Shown: piece after piece, positions 8,925 to 18,779 of the stretch
Layout: the number at the start of each line of letters is the position of its first letter
How positions within the stretch are numbered: position 1 is the stretch's first letter
Assembly (NCBI RefSeq): GCF_001442755.1
Contig: NZ_CP006367.1
Location: 1 to 64,000 of the forward strand
Length of the DNA: 64,000 nucleotides
Direction: 5' to 3'
Source of the DNA: Aureimonas sp. AU20
Lineage (GTDB): Bacteria > Pseudomonadota > Alphaproteobacteria > Rhizobiales > Rhizobiaceae
Position numbers and translations under genes: made by a program
The notes under the pieces: generated by a model
What the model was told of the DNA's origin: nothing
Database searches by the model: none
Seen by the model: the letters and a program-made list of their open reading frames with translations, nothing else

Positions 8925-9389
8925 TCAGCCGCAGCGCTCGCTCAGAAGGCCGAGCGCCTTGCCCGATCCCTTGAGCGGCAGGCGGAAGGAGCCGGCCGGG
9001 CCGGAAAGTTCCAGTTCGCGCCCGCGCTTCAGCCGCTCGAACAGGGGTTTCAACTCGGCCGCGGCGTCCGTGCGGGCGAAGCGCGAGCCGGCTCCGTGCG
9101 GCTCGGCTTCGGCCTTGGCGGACAGGATCGTCGCCAAGCCGTCGACGCTGAAGACGAGCGTCGCGCCCTGCCCTTCGGGATAGCGCGCGCCGCTGCCGGC
9201 GACGATCGTGCGGATGCGCCCCGGCCCGTCGCATTCGAAGCTGACGCCGGCAGGCTTGCCCTTCAGCACGAAGCCGGCGCGCACCGGGCCGCCCGCCGCC
9301 TCGCCGCGCCATTCCTGCGCAGCGCTCGGGCCAAGCCCCGCGAGAAGCACCGCCAGCGGCAGCACGAGGGAAAGCCGTCCTGCCCGCAT
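8925..9389 (-). CDS. Small exported protein of unknown function
   Basis: About 154 residues with a clear signal peptide (MRAGRLSLVLPLAVLLAGLGPSAA, then QEW), so the mature protein should be periplasmic. The mature part is rich in short beta-strand-like segments (AGFVLKGKPAGVSFECDG, ATLVFSVDGLATIL) and has two cysteines, one in SFECDG and one in the C-terminal SERCG, which could pair. No family was recognised. ATG 9389 is chosen because it begins the signal peptide and has GGGGAG about nine bases upstream. It lies between irr and fabA in the opposite direction to fabA; the tie to either gene is unclear. Confidence 0.65.
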   Translation of the reverse strand: MRAGRLSLVLPLAVLLAGLGPSAAQEWRGEAAGGPVRAGFVLKGKPAGVSFECDGPGRIRTIVAGSGARYPEGQGATLVFSVDGLATILSAKAEAEPHGAGSRFARTDAAAELKPLFERLKRGRELELSGPAGSFRLPLKGSGKALGLLSERCG

Positions 9390-9583
9390 CCCCGATACTC
9401 CCCTTCCCTGCCGCACGCCGCGACCGCTTTCCCGCGTGATGCCACGAGCGCGAGCGAAGGGAAAGTTTGATGAACCGTTGATTTGATCCGTGAGGTGACG
9501 CATTTGCCCTCTGGCGCGCCCGTGCTAAGGGCATCCGCAACGAACGCGGCCTTTCGGAGAGCTGCGAGGAAACGGGCAAGGTG

Positions 9584-10117
9584 ATGACGACAGGCAAGAC
9601 CCACTTCGACAAGGACGATCTTCTGGCCTGCGGCCGGGGCGAACTGTTCGGTGCGGGCAACGCGCAATTGCCGCTGCCGCCCATGCTCATGTTCGACCGC
9701 ATCACCGAGGTGACGACGGACGGCGGCGAGTTCGGCAAGGGCTCGATCCGCGCCGAGTTCGACGTCTCGCCCGATCTCTGGTTCTTCGACTGCCATTTCC
9801 GGGGCGATCCGGTCATGCCCGGCTGCCTCGGCCTCGACGCGCTCTGGCAGCTGACCGGCTTCTATCTCGGCTGGCTCGGCGAAGAGGGGCGCGGCCGCGC
9901 GCTCGGCGTCGGCGAAGTGAAGTTCTCCGGCCAGGTGACGCCCAAGGTCAAGCTCGTGGAATACGGCGTCGAGTTCCGCCGCGTCATGCGCTCCAAGCTG
10001 AAGCTCGGCATCGCCGAGGGCTGGATGAAGGCCGACGGCGAGGTCATCTACCGCGCCAGCAACCTGCGTGTCGGCCTGTTCAAGGACGGCGAAGCGGATG
10101 CGACCGTCGGCGGCTGA
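9584..10117 (+). CDS. fabA: 3-hydroxydecanoyl-ACP dehydratase/isomerase FabA
   Basis: Bifunctional enzyme that dehydrates 3-hydroxydecanoyl-ACP and isomerises the trans-2 to the cis-3 product, the branch point to unsaturated fatty acids. About 177 residues, hot-dog fold. The catalytic histidine is residue 71 in [17 protein letters not shown] and the catalytic Asp is at the end of the same motif. ATG 9584 is preceded by an in-frame GTG at 9581; GAGGAA at 9566-9571 serves either. First gene of fabA-fabB-fabI; presence of both fabA and fabB implies the anaerobic unsaturated fatty acid route. Confidence 0.96.
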   Translation: MTTGKTHFDKDDLLACGRGELFGAGNAQLPLPPMLMFDRITEVTTDGGEFGKGSIRAEFDVSPDLWFFDCHFRGDPVMPGCLGLDALWQLTGFYLGWLGEEGRGRALGVGEVKFSGQVTPKVKLVEYGVEFRRVMRSKLKLGIAEGWMKADGEVIYRASNLRVGLFKDGEADATVGG

Positions 10118-10141
10118 GCCGGCGCTTCTAGAATGTGAAGA

Positions 10142-10160
10142 GGGTCCCGCAAGCGGACCC
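10142..10160 (+). promoter_or_regulatory. Intercistronic hairpin before fabB
   Basis: GGGTCC and GGACCC arms close a short loop just four bases before the AAGGAG ribosome site of fabB. It has no T-run. It could stabilise processed mRNA ends or tune fabB translation; this is inference. Confidence 0.35.
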
Positions 10161-10177
10161 CGAAAAGGAGTGTGGCC

Positions 10178-11401
10178 ATGAGGCGGGTCGTCGTGACCGG
10201 AATGGGCATCGTGTCCTCGATCGGCAACGATCTCGGCGAGGTCACCACCTCGCTGCGCGAGGCGAGGTCCGGCATCAGCTTCTCGGAGGACTTCGCCGAG
10301 CACGGGTTCAAGTGCCGTGTCTGGGGCAAGCCCAATCTCGACGTGACCGATCTGGTGGACCGGCGCGCCATGCGCTTCCTGTCCCAGGGCGGCGCGTGGA
10401 ACCATGTCGCCATGAAGCAGGCGATCGCCGATTCCGGCCTCGAGGAGAAGGACATCTCCGGCAACGAGCGCACCGGCATCATCATGGGCTCGGGCGGGCC
10501 GTCGACGCGCACGCTGATCGAGGCCGCCGACATCACGCGCAAGAACTCGAGCCCCAAGCGCATCGGCCCTTTCGCGGTGCCCAAATCCATGTCGTCCACC
10601 GCCTCGGCGACGCTGGCGACCTGGTTCAAGATCCACGGCGTGAACTACTCGATCTCGTCCGCCTGCTCGACCTCGGCCCATTGCATCGGCAATGCGGCGG
10701 AGATGATCCAGTGGGGCAAGCAGGACGTCATGTTCGCCGGCGGCCACGAGGATCTCGACTGGACCATGTCGAACCTCTTCGACGCCATGGGCGCCATGTC
10801 CTCCAATTTCAACGACACCCCGAACGTCGCCTCGCGCGCCTATGACAAGGACCGCGACGGCTTCGTGATCGCCGGCGGCGCCGGCGTCGTGGTGCTGGAG
10901 GAATACGAGCGGGCCGTGGCGCGCGGCGCCAAGATCTATGCCGAGTTGGTCGGCTACGGTGCGACCTCGGACGGCTACGACATGGTGGCCCCGTCCGGCG
11001 AGGGCGCGGTGCGCTGCATGCGCCAGGCACTCGCGACGGTGAAGGGCAAGGTGGACTACGTCAACACGCACGGCACCTCGACGCCGGTCGGCGACTCCAA
11101 GGAGATCGGCGCCATCCGCGAAGTGTTCGGCGACGCCATTCCCCATATCCAGTCCACCAAGTCGCTCACCGGCCACTCGCTGGGTGCCGCCGGCGCGCAG
11201 GAGGCGATCTACTCGCTTCTGATGATGCAGGCCGGCTTCATCGGCGAAAGCGCCCATATCCACGAGCTGGACCCGGAGTTCGCCGGCGTTCCCATCGTGC
11301 GCCAGCGCATCGACGATGCGAAGGTCGACATCGCCTTGTCCAACTCGTTCGGCTTCGGCGGCACCAACGCAACGCTCGTGTTCCAGCGCGTCTCCAACTG
11401 A
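10178..11401 (+). CDS. fabB: Beta-ketoacyl-ACP synthase I FabB
   Basis: Condensing enzyme of 407 residues that elongates the cis-3-decenoyl-ACP made by FabA. The active-site triad is visible: Cys163 in [10 protein letters not shown], His in [12 protein letters not shown] and His in [13 protein letters not shown]. The N-terminus [17 protein letters not shown] is typical of KAS I/II. ATG 10178 is chosen because AAGGAG at 10165-10170 is seven bases away; a GTG at 10172 would be too close. It follows fabA by 60 bases and precedes fabI by 13, so the three form one unit. Confidence 0.97.
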   Translation: MRRVVVTGMGIVSSIGNDLGEVTTSLREARSGISFSEDFAEHGFKCRVWGKPNLDVTDLVDRRAMRFLSQGGAWNHVAMKQAIADSGLEEKDISGNERTGIIMGSGGPSTRTLIEAADITRKNSSPKRIGPFAVPKSMSSTASATLATWFKIHGVNYSISSACSTSAHCIGNAAEMIQWGKQDVMFAGGHEDLDWTMSNLFDAMGAMSSNFNDTPNVASRAYDKDRDGFVIAGGAGVVVLEEYERAVARGAKIYAELVGYGATSDGYDMVAPSGEGAVRCMRQALATVKGKVDYVNTHGTSTPVGDSKEIGAIREVFGDAIPHIQSTKSLTGHSLGAAGAQEAIYSLLMMQAGFIGESAHIHELDPEFAGVPIVRQRIDDAKVDIALSNSFGFGGTNATLVFQRVSN

Positions 11402-11414
11402 GGAAGCTTTGCCG

Positions 11415-12251
11415 ATGAACGACCTGATGAAGGGCAAGCGCGGCCTCGTGATGGGCGTCGCCAACCACAATTCCATCGCCTGGGGCGCGGCACGCGCGCT
11501 GGCGTCGCAAGGCGCCGAGATCGCCTTCAGCTACCAGGGCGAAGCGTTCGGAAAGCGCCTGCGCCCACTGGCGGCCGAGATCGGCTCGACCCTCCTCGTC
11601 GATTGCGACGTGGAGGACATCGCGTCGGTGGATGCACTCTTCGCCACGCTGGAAAAGGAGTGGGGCAAGATCGATTTCGTCGTCCACGCCATCGGCTTTT
11701 CCGACAAGAACGAGTTGAAGGGCCTCTACGCCGACACGACGCGCGAGAACTTCACCCGCACCATGGTGATCTCCTGCTTCTCCTTCACGGAGATCGCCAA
11801 GCGCGCGGCCGGCATGATGAACGAGGGCGGCTCGCTGGTGACGCTGACCTATGGCGGCTCGATGCGCGTCATGCCGAACTACAACGTGATGGGCGTCGCC
11901 AAGGCGGCGCTGGAGGCCTCGGTGCGCTATCTCGCGGCCGATTTCGGCCCGCGCGACATTCGCGTCAACGCCGTTTCGGCCGGCCCCCTGCGCACGCTGG
12001 CGGGCGCGGGCGTCTCCGACGCGCGCCTGATGCTGAACTACCAGCGCCGCAATGCGCCGATGCGCCGCAACGTGACGCATGAGGAGGTCGGCAACTCGAC
12101 GCTTTATCTCCTGTCGGACCTGTCCAAGGGCGTGACCGGGGAGATCCACTATGTCGACGCCGGCTACAACATCATGTCCATGCCGGCGCTGGACGAGTTG
12201 AAGGCGCAGGAGCGCCGCGCCGTCGCGGCCGGCGAGACCGTCTCCGAATAA
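11415..12251 (+). CDS. fabI: Enoyl-ACP reductase FabI
   Basis: NADH-dependent reductase of 278 residues for the last step of fatty acid elongation; target class of triclosan. It is an atypical short-chain dehydrogenase: the N-terminal MKGKRGLVMGVANHNSIAWG is the FabI nucleotide-binding signature, and the catalytic Tyr-x6-Lys reads YNVMGVAK near residues 158-165. SAGPLRTLAGAGV is the conserved flipping loop. A longer open frame begins inside fabB but is not conserved; ATG 11415 with upstream GAGGAAG is taken. Last gene of the fab unit, followed by a strong terminator. Confidence 0.96.
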   Translation: MNDLMKGKRGLVMGVANHNSIAWGAARALASQGAEIAFSYQGEAFGKRLRPLAAEIGSTLLVDCDVEDIASVDALFATLEKEWGKIDFVVHAIGFSDKNELKGLYADTTRENFTRTMVISCFSFTEIAKRAAGMMNEGGSLVTLTYGGSMRVMPNYNVMGVAKAALEASVRYLAADFGPRDIRVNAVSAGPLRTLAGAGVSDARLMLNYQRRNAPMRRNVTHEEVGNSTLYLLSDLSKGVTGEIHYVDAGYNIMSMPALDELKAQERRAVAAGETVSE

Positions 12252-12275
12252 GGCTCGGCCTCTCCCCCTCTTTCG

Positions 12276-12311
12276 AAAGGCCCGTCGCTCGTTCGAGCGG
12301 CGGGCCTTTTT
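12276..12311 (+). terminator. Rho-independent terminator of fab operon
   Basis: AAAGGCCCG and CGGGCCTTT arms with an inner CGCTCG/CGAGCG stem and a TT loop, followed by TTTTT. Flanking A and T runs allow it to act also on the converging Lrp gene. Confidence 0.85.
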
Positions 12312-12367
12312 CTTTAGAGCCGTCCGAAAAGCCCGCCGGGTCGGCTCGGGGAGCCTTTTCACCGCTC

Positions 12368-12808
12368 TCAGAGAACGCTGCGGATGGCGAAGCTGGAGTT
12401 GATGCGCTGGACGCCCGGCAGGCGCGACAGCACCTCCTTGTGGATGCGCTCGTAATCTCCCGCCCCGGCCGCCTCCAGGCGCAGGAGATAATCCTCCTCG
12501 CCGGTCATCAGGTAGCATTCGCGGATCTCGGGATGCTTCAGCACTTCCGCTTCGAAACGGCGCAAGACATCCTCCGTCTGCCGCTCCAGGCTGATGCGCA
12601 CGATCACCACATGGCCGTCGCGTCCCTCCGGCCCGGCGATGATCGCAGTGTAGCCCCGGATCGTGCCGCCCTCCTCCAGCATCTGCACACGACGCAGGCA
12701 GGCCGATGCTGACAAACCGACCTCCGCCGCCAGCGCGACATTGGTGATGCGCCCATCGCGTCGAAGGGCGCGCACGATCTTCCGGTCGGTGTTGTCGAGC
12801 GTCGGCAT
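12368..12808 (-). CDS. Lrp/AsnC-family regulator, probable DadR-type
   Basis: Leucine-responsive-type regulator of about 146 residues. N-terminal helix-turn-helix (LDNTDRKIVRALRRDGRITNVALAAEVGLS...) is followed by a RAM ligand-binding domain (ECYLMTGEEDYLLRLEA). ATG 12808 (MPTLDNTDRK) is the family-typical start; upstream frame residues are not conserved. It diverges from alr-dadA with about 125 bases between starts. This matches dadR-dadAX arrangements, in which an Lrp-type protein activates D- and L-alanine breakdown in response to alanine. Its control of alr-dadA is inferred from position. Confidence 0.88.
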   Translation of the reverse strand: MPTLDNTDRKIVRALRRDGRITNVALAAEVGLSASACLRRVQMLEEGGTIRGYTAIIAGPEGRDGHVVIVRISLERQTEDVLRRFEAEVLKHPEIRECYLMTGEEDYLLRLEAAGAGDYERIHKEVLSRLPGVQRINSSFAIRSVL

Positions 12809-12933
12809 GATGATGCGCGGCTTCCGTGGATCGTTGCGCGAGGGCGCGTTCTTTCGAATATCCTGCGGCGAATAGAGCGTACATTCAAGGATGGTTGCGC
12901 CACACTTCAGGCATGGTCCGCTTGGAGGCACGC

Positions 12934-14082
12934 ATGTCCGTGGTTTCGTCCCGTCCCACTCCCGATCTGCCTGTTTCCGCGGCAGGGGCCGCCAGCGCCG
13001 GCGCGGTGCTGACCGTGGATCTCGCCGCCCTGCGGGCCAATTATCGCCGGCTCCGGCTGGAGGCCGGCGGCGCGGCGGTGGGCGGCGTCGTCAAGGCGGA
13101 CGCCTACGGGCTCGGGGCGGAGCGCATCGCTCCGGTGCTCTGGGAAGAAGGGTGCCGCTCCTTCTTCGTCGCCCATCTCAGCGAGGCGCTGCTGCTGCGC
13201 CCCGTCCTGCCCCATGATGCGGAAATCGTCGTCCTGAACGGGCTAGCGCCGGGCGACGAGGCGCGCTGCGCGGCGGCCGGCATCGTGCCCGTGGTGAACT
13301 CGGCCAGCCAGCTCGCCGCCTGGAGCGCACTCGGCCGTGCCCTCGGCAAGCGTCTTCCCGCCGCGCTTCAGCTCGACAGCGGCATGGCGCGGCTCGGCCT
13401 TTCACCGGACGAGGTGCTCGCCATCGAGGCCGAGCCGGAGCGGCTGGGGGGCGTCGAGACCGTGCTGGTCATGAGCCATCTCGCCTGCGCCGACGAGCCC
13501 GCACACCCGGCCAACCCCGCGCAGCTCGCCGCCTTTCGCGCCCTTGCCGCCCGGCTGCCGGCGGCGCGGCGCTCGCTCGCCAATTCCGCCGGCCTGTTTC
13601 TCGGCTCCGACTACCGCTTCGACCTCTGCCGGCCCGGCATCGCGCTCTATGGGGGCAAGCCGACGGAGGGCCCGCTCAACCCGATGCGCGCCGTGGCGCG
13701 GCTCGACGCGCGCGTCATCCAGCTGCGCGACGTGCCGGCCGGCACCGGCGTCGGCTACGGCTGGAGCCTCGTCGCGCCCGGCGCCATGCGGCTGGCGACG
13801 ATCGGCATCGGCTATGCCGACGGCTGGCCGCGCAGCCTGAGCAACCGGCTCGGCGCCTTTCTGGACGGGGCGAGGCTCGCGGCGGCCGGCCGCGTTTCCA
13901 TGGATTCGGTGATCCTCGACGCGGGCGGGGCGCCGCTTTCGCCCGGCGATCTCGTGGAACTGATCGGCCCGCATCAAACGTTGGAAGAGGTGGCGGCGGC
14001 GGCCGGCACGATCCCCTATGAAATCCTCACCGCGCTCGGCCAACGCTTCGAGCGGCGTTATGTCGAAGGACGACTGGCATGA
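12934..14082 (+). CDS. alr: Alanine racemase, probably catabolic
   Basis: PLP enzyme of 382 residues interconverting L- and D-alanine. The cofactor lysine is in [10 protein letters not shown] near residue 50, and the second catalytic base tyrosine is in the [12 protein letters not shown] segment near 270. ATG 12934 is chosen because GGAGG at 12924-12928 sits five bases upstream; two in-frame ATGs further up lack ribosome sites. The stop overlaps the dadA start (ATGA). Coupling to dadA and to a divergent Lrp regulator argues for a catabolic (DadX-like) racemase that feeds D-alanine to the dehydrogenase, rather than the only cell-wall racemase. Confidence 0.93.
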   Translation: MSVVSSRPTPDLPVSAAGAASAGAVLTVDLAALRANYRRLRLEAGGAAVGGVVKADAYGLGAERIAPVLWEEGCRSFFVAHLSEALLLRPVLPHDAEIVVLNGLAPGDEARCAAAGIVPVVNSASQLAAWSALGRALGKRLPAALQLDSGMARLGLSPDEVLAIEAEPERLGGVETVLVMSHLACADEPAHPANPAQLAAFRALAARLPAARRSLANSAGLFLGSDYRFDLCRPGIALYGGKPTEGPLNPMRAVARLDARVIQLRDVPAGTGVGYGWSLVAPGAMRLATIGIGYADGWPRSLSNRLGAFLDGARLAAAGRVSMDSVILDAGGAPLSPGDLVELIGPHQTLEEVAAAAGTIPYEILTALGQRFERRYVEGRLA

Positions 14083-15332
14083 AGATCGCGGTTCTCGGCG
14101 CTGGCGTCATCGGCGTCACCTCGGCCTGGTATCTCGCCCGCGCCGGCCATGAGGTCGAGGTGATCGACCGGCAGGCCGGCCCCGCGCTGGAAACGAGCTT
14201 CGCCAATGCCGGCGAAGTCTCCTTCGGCTATTGCAGCCCGTGGGCCGCGCCCGGCATTCCCAAGAAGGCGGTGAAATGGCTCCTGATGGAGCACGCGCCG
14301 CTGATCCTGCGGCCCAAGCTCGACCGCGCCATGCTCTCCTGGCTGACGCGCATGCTGCGCAACTGCACGGCCGAGCGCTACGCCGTGAACAAGAGCCGCA
14401 TGCTGCGCTTGGCCGACTACAGCCGCGAAAGCCTGGCCGAGCTGCGCCGCGAAACCAATATCGAGTACGACCAGCGCATGAAGGGCACGCTCCAGCTGTT
14501 TCGCACACGCGAGCAGCTCGACGCCTCGCTGAAAGATCAGAAGGCCCTGGCCGAGGACGGAATCGCCTACGAGGTGCTCGACCCCGCCGGCTGCCTGCGC
14601 ATGGAGCCGGCGTTGGCGCATGCGCGCGAGCGCATCGTCGGCGGCCTTCTGACGCCCAACGACGAGACGGGCGACTGCTTCAAGTTCACCAACGGCCTCG
14701 CCGAGCGGGCGGAAGCGCGCGGCGTCACCTTTCGCTATGGCCATGCGATCCAGGGCCTGCGCGTCGAGGGCCGGCAGTGCCTCGGCGTCGAGACCGACAA
14801 GGGCTTCATCGCCGCCGACGCGGTGGTGGTGGCGCTCGGCTCCTATTCGCCGCTTCTGGTGAAGCCCTTCGGAATCGACCTGCCGGTCTATCCCGTGAAA
14901 GGCTATTCGCTGACGATCCCGATCGTGAACGAGGAGTTGGCGCCCGAGTCCACCGTCATGGACGAGAGCTACAAGATCGCCATCACGCGGCTGGGAAGCC
15001 GCATCCGCGTCGGCGGCATGGCGGAGATTTCCGGCTTCACCAACGATCTGGCCGAGGCGCGCCGGCGCACGCTGGAGCATTCCGTCACCGACCTCTTTCC
15101 CGGCGGCGACCTGTCGAAGGCGAGCTTCTGGTCGGGCTTGCGCCCGATGACGCCGGACGGAACCCCGGTGATCGGACCCACCCGAATCGGCGGCCTGTTT
15201 CTCAACACCGGCCACGGCACGCTCGGCTGGACCATGTCCTGCGGTTCCGGCAAGCTTCTCGCCGACCTCGTCGGCGGCATGGTGCCCGATATCGACGCGC
15301 GGGACCTGGCGGTCGCGCGCTACGGCCGGTAA
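14079..15332 (+). CDS. dadA: D-amino acid dehydrogenase DadA
   Basis: FAD-linked dehydrogenase of 417 residues that oxidises D-alanine to pyruvate and ammonia, passing electrons to the respiratory chain at the inner membrane. The N-terminal dinucleotide fold reads [22 protein letters not shown]. The substrate-side motif [14 protein letters not shown] and the C-terminal [15 protein letters not shown] are typical DadA signatures. It overlaps alr by four bases. No terminator is evident before the next gene, 174 bases downstream, and nothing else was recognised in that gap. Confidence 0.95.
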   Translation: MKIAVLGAGVIGVTSAWYLARAGHEVEVIDRQAGPALETSFANAGEVSFGYCSPWAAPGIPKKAVKWLLMEHAPLILRPKLDRAMLSWLTRMLRNCTAERYAVNKSRMLRLADYSRESLAELRRETNIEYDQRMKGTLQLFRTREQLDASLKDQKALAEDGIAYEVLDPAGCLRMEPALAHARERIVGGLLTPNDETGDCFKFTNGLAERAEARGVTFRYGHAIQGLRVEGRQCLGVETDKGFIAADAVVVALGSYSPLLVKPFGIDLPVYPVKGYSLTIPIVNEELAPESTVMDESYKIAITRLGSRIRVGGMAEISGFTNDLAEARRRTLEHSVTDLFPGGDLSKASFWSGLRPMTPDGTPVIGPTRIGGLFLNTGHGTLGWTMSCGSGKLLADLVGGMVPDIDARDLAVARYGR

Positions 15333-15506
15333 GGCGTGGGGCGCAAGGGCGGCGCCAACGCTCCGTTTACCAGTTCGGCGGGAGAGCGCCCACATGGCGC
15401 GCCACGCTAGGGCGTTCATACGGTTTCTTCAACAGGCCGGGCCAATACTGGCGGTAGCATATCGCAGTCCGCCATTTCCATTCCCGACGCTTCCGGCCCC
15501 GCTCCC

Positions 15507-17939
15507 GTGTCACTTGAAATCAGCCCCTTCCTCCGGTCTTTTCGCGCGTCGGGCCTCTCTCGCACGGCGGGCCTGCGCCTTCCGTCCGCCGGGATGCCCG
15601 AACGGCTGCGGGGGCGCGCCTTCTGGGCGCTGCTGATCCTTCTTCTCCTGTCCTTCTGCGGCGTGTCCGCCGCCACGCTGATCGACCTGCGCCAGGATGC
15701 CTGGATGCAGGCGACCAACGGCGCGCGCAGTCTGGGCGCGGCCCTGTCGCAAGAGATCCGGCGCACCCTTCGGACCTACGACGCGGCTCTCATGCGCGTC
15801 GGCACCTCGCTGAGCGATCCAACCGTGAAGCGGCTCGATCCCTCGACGCGCCAGATCGCCCTGTTCGAGGGCACGTTCGTGGACGCGTTTCTGGCCGGCG
15901 TCTTCGTCACCGACGCGTCGGGCAACATCATCTGGGATCGGGACCGCGAGCCCTCTCGCCTGCCCAATCTCGCCGACAAATCCTTCTTCAAGGCCCAGCG
16001 CGACGCGGCCGATGTCGGCCTGTTCATGAGCGAGCCTTTCATGCGCGAGGACAACGGGGCCGATCACGTCGTCGCCCTCAGCCGCCGCGTGCGCACCGAG
16101 GACGGCTCGTTCAACGGCGTGGTGGTCGGCCTCGTCCGCCTCGACGCCTTCGTGCGGATCTTGCACGGAAGCCTCTTGGCGCCGGGCGACTCGATCAACC
16201 TGTTCACCCGCGAAGGCGTCCTCGTCGCGCGCGTTCCAGACAAGCCGGACGCGATCGGCCGGGACATGTCCCACACCGTCAACGTGGCGAAGTTCATGCA
16301 GGCCGAATCCGGCGTGTTCACCGGCGTCTCGGCGATGGACGGGGTGTCGCGCATCTACAGCTTCGTTCATATGAGCGACGTGCCGATCATTCTCGACGTC
16401 GGATTGGCCGAGAAGAACGTCTATGCCTCGTGGAACCGGCGCGCGTTGACGATCGGCCTCGTGCTGGTACTCCTGTCGGGCCTGACCTTGTGCCTCGCCG
16501 TGCTGATCCGCCGCGAGTTCCGGCGCCGGCTGGAGACCGAGCGCGTGCTGCGCCACAGCGAGGAACAGTACCGGCTGCTGGCGGACCATTCCACTGACCT
16601 CATCATCCGCCTCGACGCCGATCTGGCCCGCCGTTACGTCTCGCCCGCCGCGATGCCGATGCTGGGATACACGCCCGACGAAATGATCGGGCAACTCTCG
16701 CGCAGCCTCATCCACCCCGACGACTGGACCGAGGTGCAGCGCATCGCCGCCAATGCCCGGCAGTCCGACAAGGGGACCGAAACCGCCTATCGCCTGCGAA
16801 CCAAGGCGGGAGACTATGTCTGGGTGGAAGGGCGCTACAGCTACGTGCCGGCCGATGGCGGCTTCATTGTCGTGTTGCGCAACATCAGCAAGCGCCGTCA
16901 GGTGGAGGAAAAGCTCGCCGCCGCCCATGCCGAGCTGACGGGCCTCGCCAACACCGATTCGCTGACCGGGCTCGCCAACCGCCGCCGCTTCGACGAACAG
17001 CTGAAGAGCCTGTGCTCGACGCCCGGCAGGCCCCCCTTCTCGCTTCTGATGATGGATATCGACCGGTTCAAGCTCTTCAACGATCGCTACGGCCATCCCA
17101 GCGGCGATCGATGCCTGCGGCAGGTGGCGGAAGCCATCAGAGCAGCGCTTCCCGGCGGGGAGGCCTTGGCGGCCCGGATCGGCGGCGAAGAGCTCGCCGT
17201 TCTCCTGCCTGGATGCGATCTCATCGAAGCGCAGCGGACCGCCGAGCGGATCTGCCGCGCGGTGGAGGCGCTCGCCATCGCCCACGAAGGCAACCTGCCC
17301 AATGGCGGCGTGGTGACGATCAGCATCGGCTGCGCCGAGCGCAGCGAATCCTGCGATCTCTTCCAGCAGGTGACGGGCGAGGCCGACCAGATGCTCTACG
17401 AGGCCAAGCGCTCGGGCCGCAACCGCGCCTGCAGCCGCCTCACCCTCGCCCAGAGCGACGAGATCGACGTCTCGCAGACCGAGGCGCTGCGCCAGGAAGC
17501 GATCGAACGTTTTCGCGCGCTCCGGCTGGGAAGCGGGTCAGTGGAACTCGACGCGCTCACCGCGCGCCTCGCCAAGCTCCTTCAGGCGCCGATCGGCTTC
17601 ATCTCGCTCTACGCTTCGGAGGTCGAGATCGTCGGGCGCTACAACATATCGCTCGCCACCACGAGCCGCGACACGTCCTTCTGCCGGCTGACCGTACAGA
17701 GCGCCGAGCCGATCGTGGTGCCCGACCTCAAGGCCGATCCGCGCTTCGAGCAGAACCCGTTCGTGACCTGCGAGGAGGGTTCGCGCTTCTACGCGGCGGC
17801 CCCGCTGATCGACCCTCACACCGGCGTGTCGATCGGCGCGATCAGCGTCTGCGATGCAAAGCCGCGCTATGCCTTCGGCGCGGAAGAGCGCACACTGCTC
17901 ACCACCTTCGCCCATGTGGTCATGCACGGGCTGGACTAA
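15507..17939 (+). CDS. Sensor diguanylate cyclase: dCache-PAS-GGDEF-GAF
   Basis: Membrane protein of about 810 residues. TM1 (~41-61) and TM2 (~313-333) bracket a large periplasmic sensor of double-Cache type. A PAS domain (YRLLADHSTDLIIRLDADL..., ~345-465) precedes the GGDEF domain (~480-645) with DSLTGLANRRRFDE, the MDIDRFKLFNDRYGH metal/substrate segment and the catalytic RIGGEEL, which should make cyclic di-GMP. No RxxD inhibitory site precedes it. Unusually, a GAF domain (~665-805) follows the cyclase. The GTG start at 15507 has no clear ribosome site; ATG 15594 (MPERLRGRAF) is the main alternative. Confidence 0.88.
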   Translation: MSLEISPFLRSFRASGLSRTAGLRLPSAGMPERLRGRAFWALLILLLLSFCGVSAATLIDLRQDAWMQATNGARSLGAALSQEIRRTLRTYDAALMRVGTSLSDPTVKRLDPSTRQIALFEGTFVDAFLAGVFVTDASGNIIWDRDREPSRLPNLADKSFFKAQRDAADVGLFMSEPFMREDNGADHVVALSRRVRTEDGSFNGVVVGLVRLDAFVRILHGSLLAPGDSINLFTREGVLVARVPDKPDAIGRDMSHTVNVAKFMQAESGVFTGVSAMDGVSRIYSFVHMSDVPIILDVGLAEKNVYASWNRRALTIGLVLVLLSGLTLCLAVLIRREFRRRLETERVLRHSEEQYRLLADHSTDLIIRLDADLARRYVSPAAMPMLGYTPDEMIGQLSRSLIHPDDWTEVQRIAANARQSDKGTETAYRLRTKAGDYVWVEGRYSYVPADGGFIVVLRNISKRRQVEEKLAAAHAELTGLANTDSLTGLANRRRFDEQLKSLCSTPGRPPFSLLMMDIDRFKLFNDRYGHPSGDRCLRQVAEAIRAALPGGEALAARIGGEELAVLLPGCDLIEAQRTAERICRAVEALAIAHEGNLPNGGVVTISIGCAERSESCDLFQQVTGEADQMLYEAKRSGRNRACSRLTLAQSDEIDVSQTEALRQEAIERFRALRLGSGSVELDALTARLAKLLQAPIGFISLYASEVEIVGRYNISLATTSRDTSFCRLTVQSAEPIVVPDLKADPRFEQNPFVTCEEGSRFYAAAPLIDPHTGVSIGAISVCDAKPRYAFGAEERTLLTTFAHVVMHGLD

Positions 17940-18295
17940 GCCCGTCCCAATCCAGGCCCGGTCTGGCGGCGCTCGTTCACTTTGTCGCGACGCCCCTACC
18001 TCCTGGCGCGTGCAGAGGGGGAGCTTGGCGCTCGAGCCCTCCTTAACGGAACCGGCCCTGATTCTCTTGGGGGTTGGCAGAGGTGGGCGGGGCGGGGTGC
18101 CCAAAGCCTCGTCATCGCTGCCCACGAGCGCGGCATGCGACATTTACAACCGGGGGGCGTCCCTCTGATGCCATGGTTCTTCTTTAGAATAAGAATTCCT
18201 CGAAGCTGGCCCTCTTGCTGCCTTGCGGGGGAACGGCAGCAGGCGCACAATCACCTGCCCATGAAAGTGGCGTCGGAGCCCGGAGCGGACAACGA
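17940..18295. other. Non-coding gap before manX
   Basis: About 356 bases with no supported gene and no tRNA. hprK and the chvGI two-component genes, which precede manX in many Rhizobiales, are not here. A TTTAGAATAAGAATTCC stretch near 18184 is the only AT-rich block and may be a promoter element. Confidence 0.5.
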
Positions 18296-18697
18296 ATGAT
18301 AGGACTTGTGCTGGTGACTCACGGCCAGCTCGCGCGCGAATTCAAGCTCGCAGTCGAGCATGTGGTGGGTCAGCAGGAAGCGTTCGAAACGATCTGCATC
18401 GGCCCCGACGACGACATGGAACAGCGCCGCCTCGACATCGTCCAGGCCGTGCGCGACGCCGACCGGGGCAAGGGCGTCATCATCCTCACCGACATGTTCG
18501 GTGGAACGCCGTCCAACCTCGCCATTTCCGTGATGGACGAGGGGCAGGTGGACGTGCTGGCCGGGGTCAACCTGCCGATGCTCATCAAGCTCGCCAGCGT
18601 GCGCGGCGAGAAGCCGATGGACCAAGCTCTGGTCGCGGCGCAGGAGGCGGGGCGAAAATACATCGCCGTGGCGAGTCGAATCCTCAATGGGCAGTGA
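18296..18697 (+). CDS. manX: PTS EIIA component, mannose (Man) family
   Basis: Cytoplasmic phosphocarrier domain of 133 residues. The phospho-accepting residue is His10 in MIGLVLVTHGQLA, and the LTDMFGGTPSN motif is typical of EIIA-Man. In Rhizobiales this protein belongs to an incomplete PTS with HPr and no sugar permease, and has a regulatory rather than transport role. An upstream in-frame start at 18215 would add 27 poorly conserved residues and move His10 from its normal place, so ATG 18296 is used. The stop overlaps the longest possible HPr reading frame. Confidence 0.92.
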   Translation: MIGLVLVTHGQLAREFKLAVEHVVGQQEAFETICIGPDDDMEQRRLDIVQAVRDADRGKGVIILTDMFGGTPSNLAISVMDEGQVDVLAGVNLPMLIKLASVRGEKPMDQALVAAQEAGRKYIAVASRILNGQ

Positions 18698-18779
18698 TAC
18701 CATGACCTATGTCAGCGAAGACGCCGCCGGTGCGGGGACCCAGGCGATGGACCGCGCGGATCAATTGGACGAGACCCCC

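Noticed and set aside
18180..18200. Irr ICE box (TTTAGAA-N3-TTCTAAA) before manX
   Set aside because: Only the left half matches (TTTAGAA); the right half does not, and no iron gene follows.
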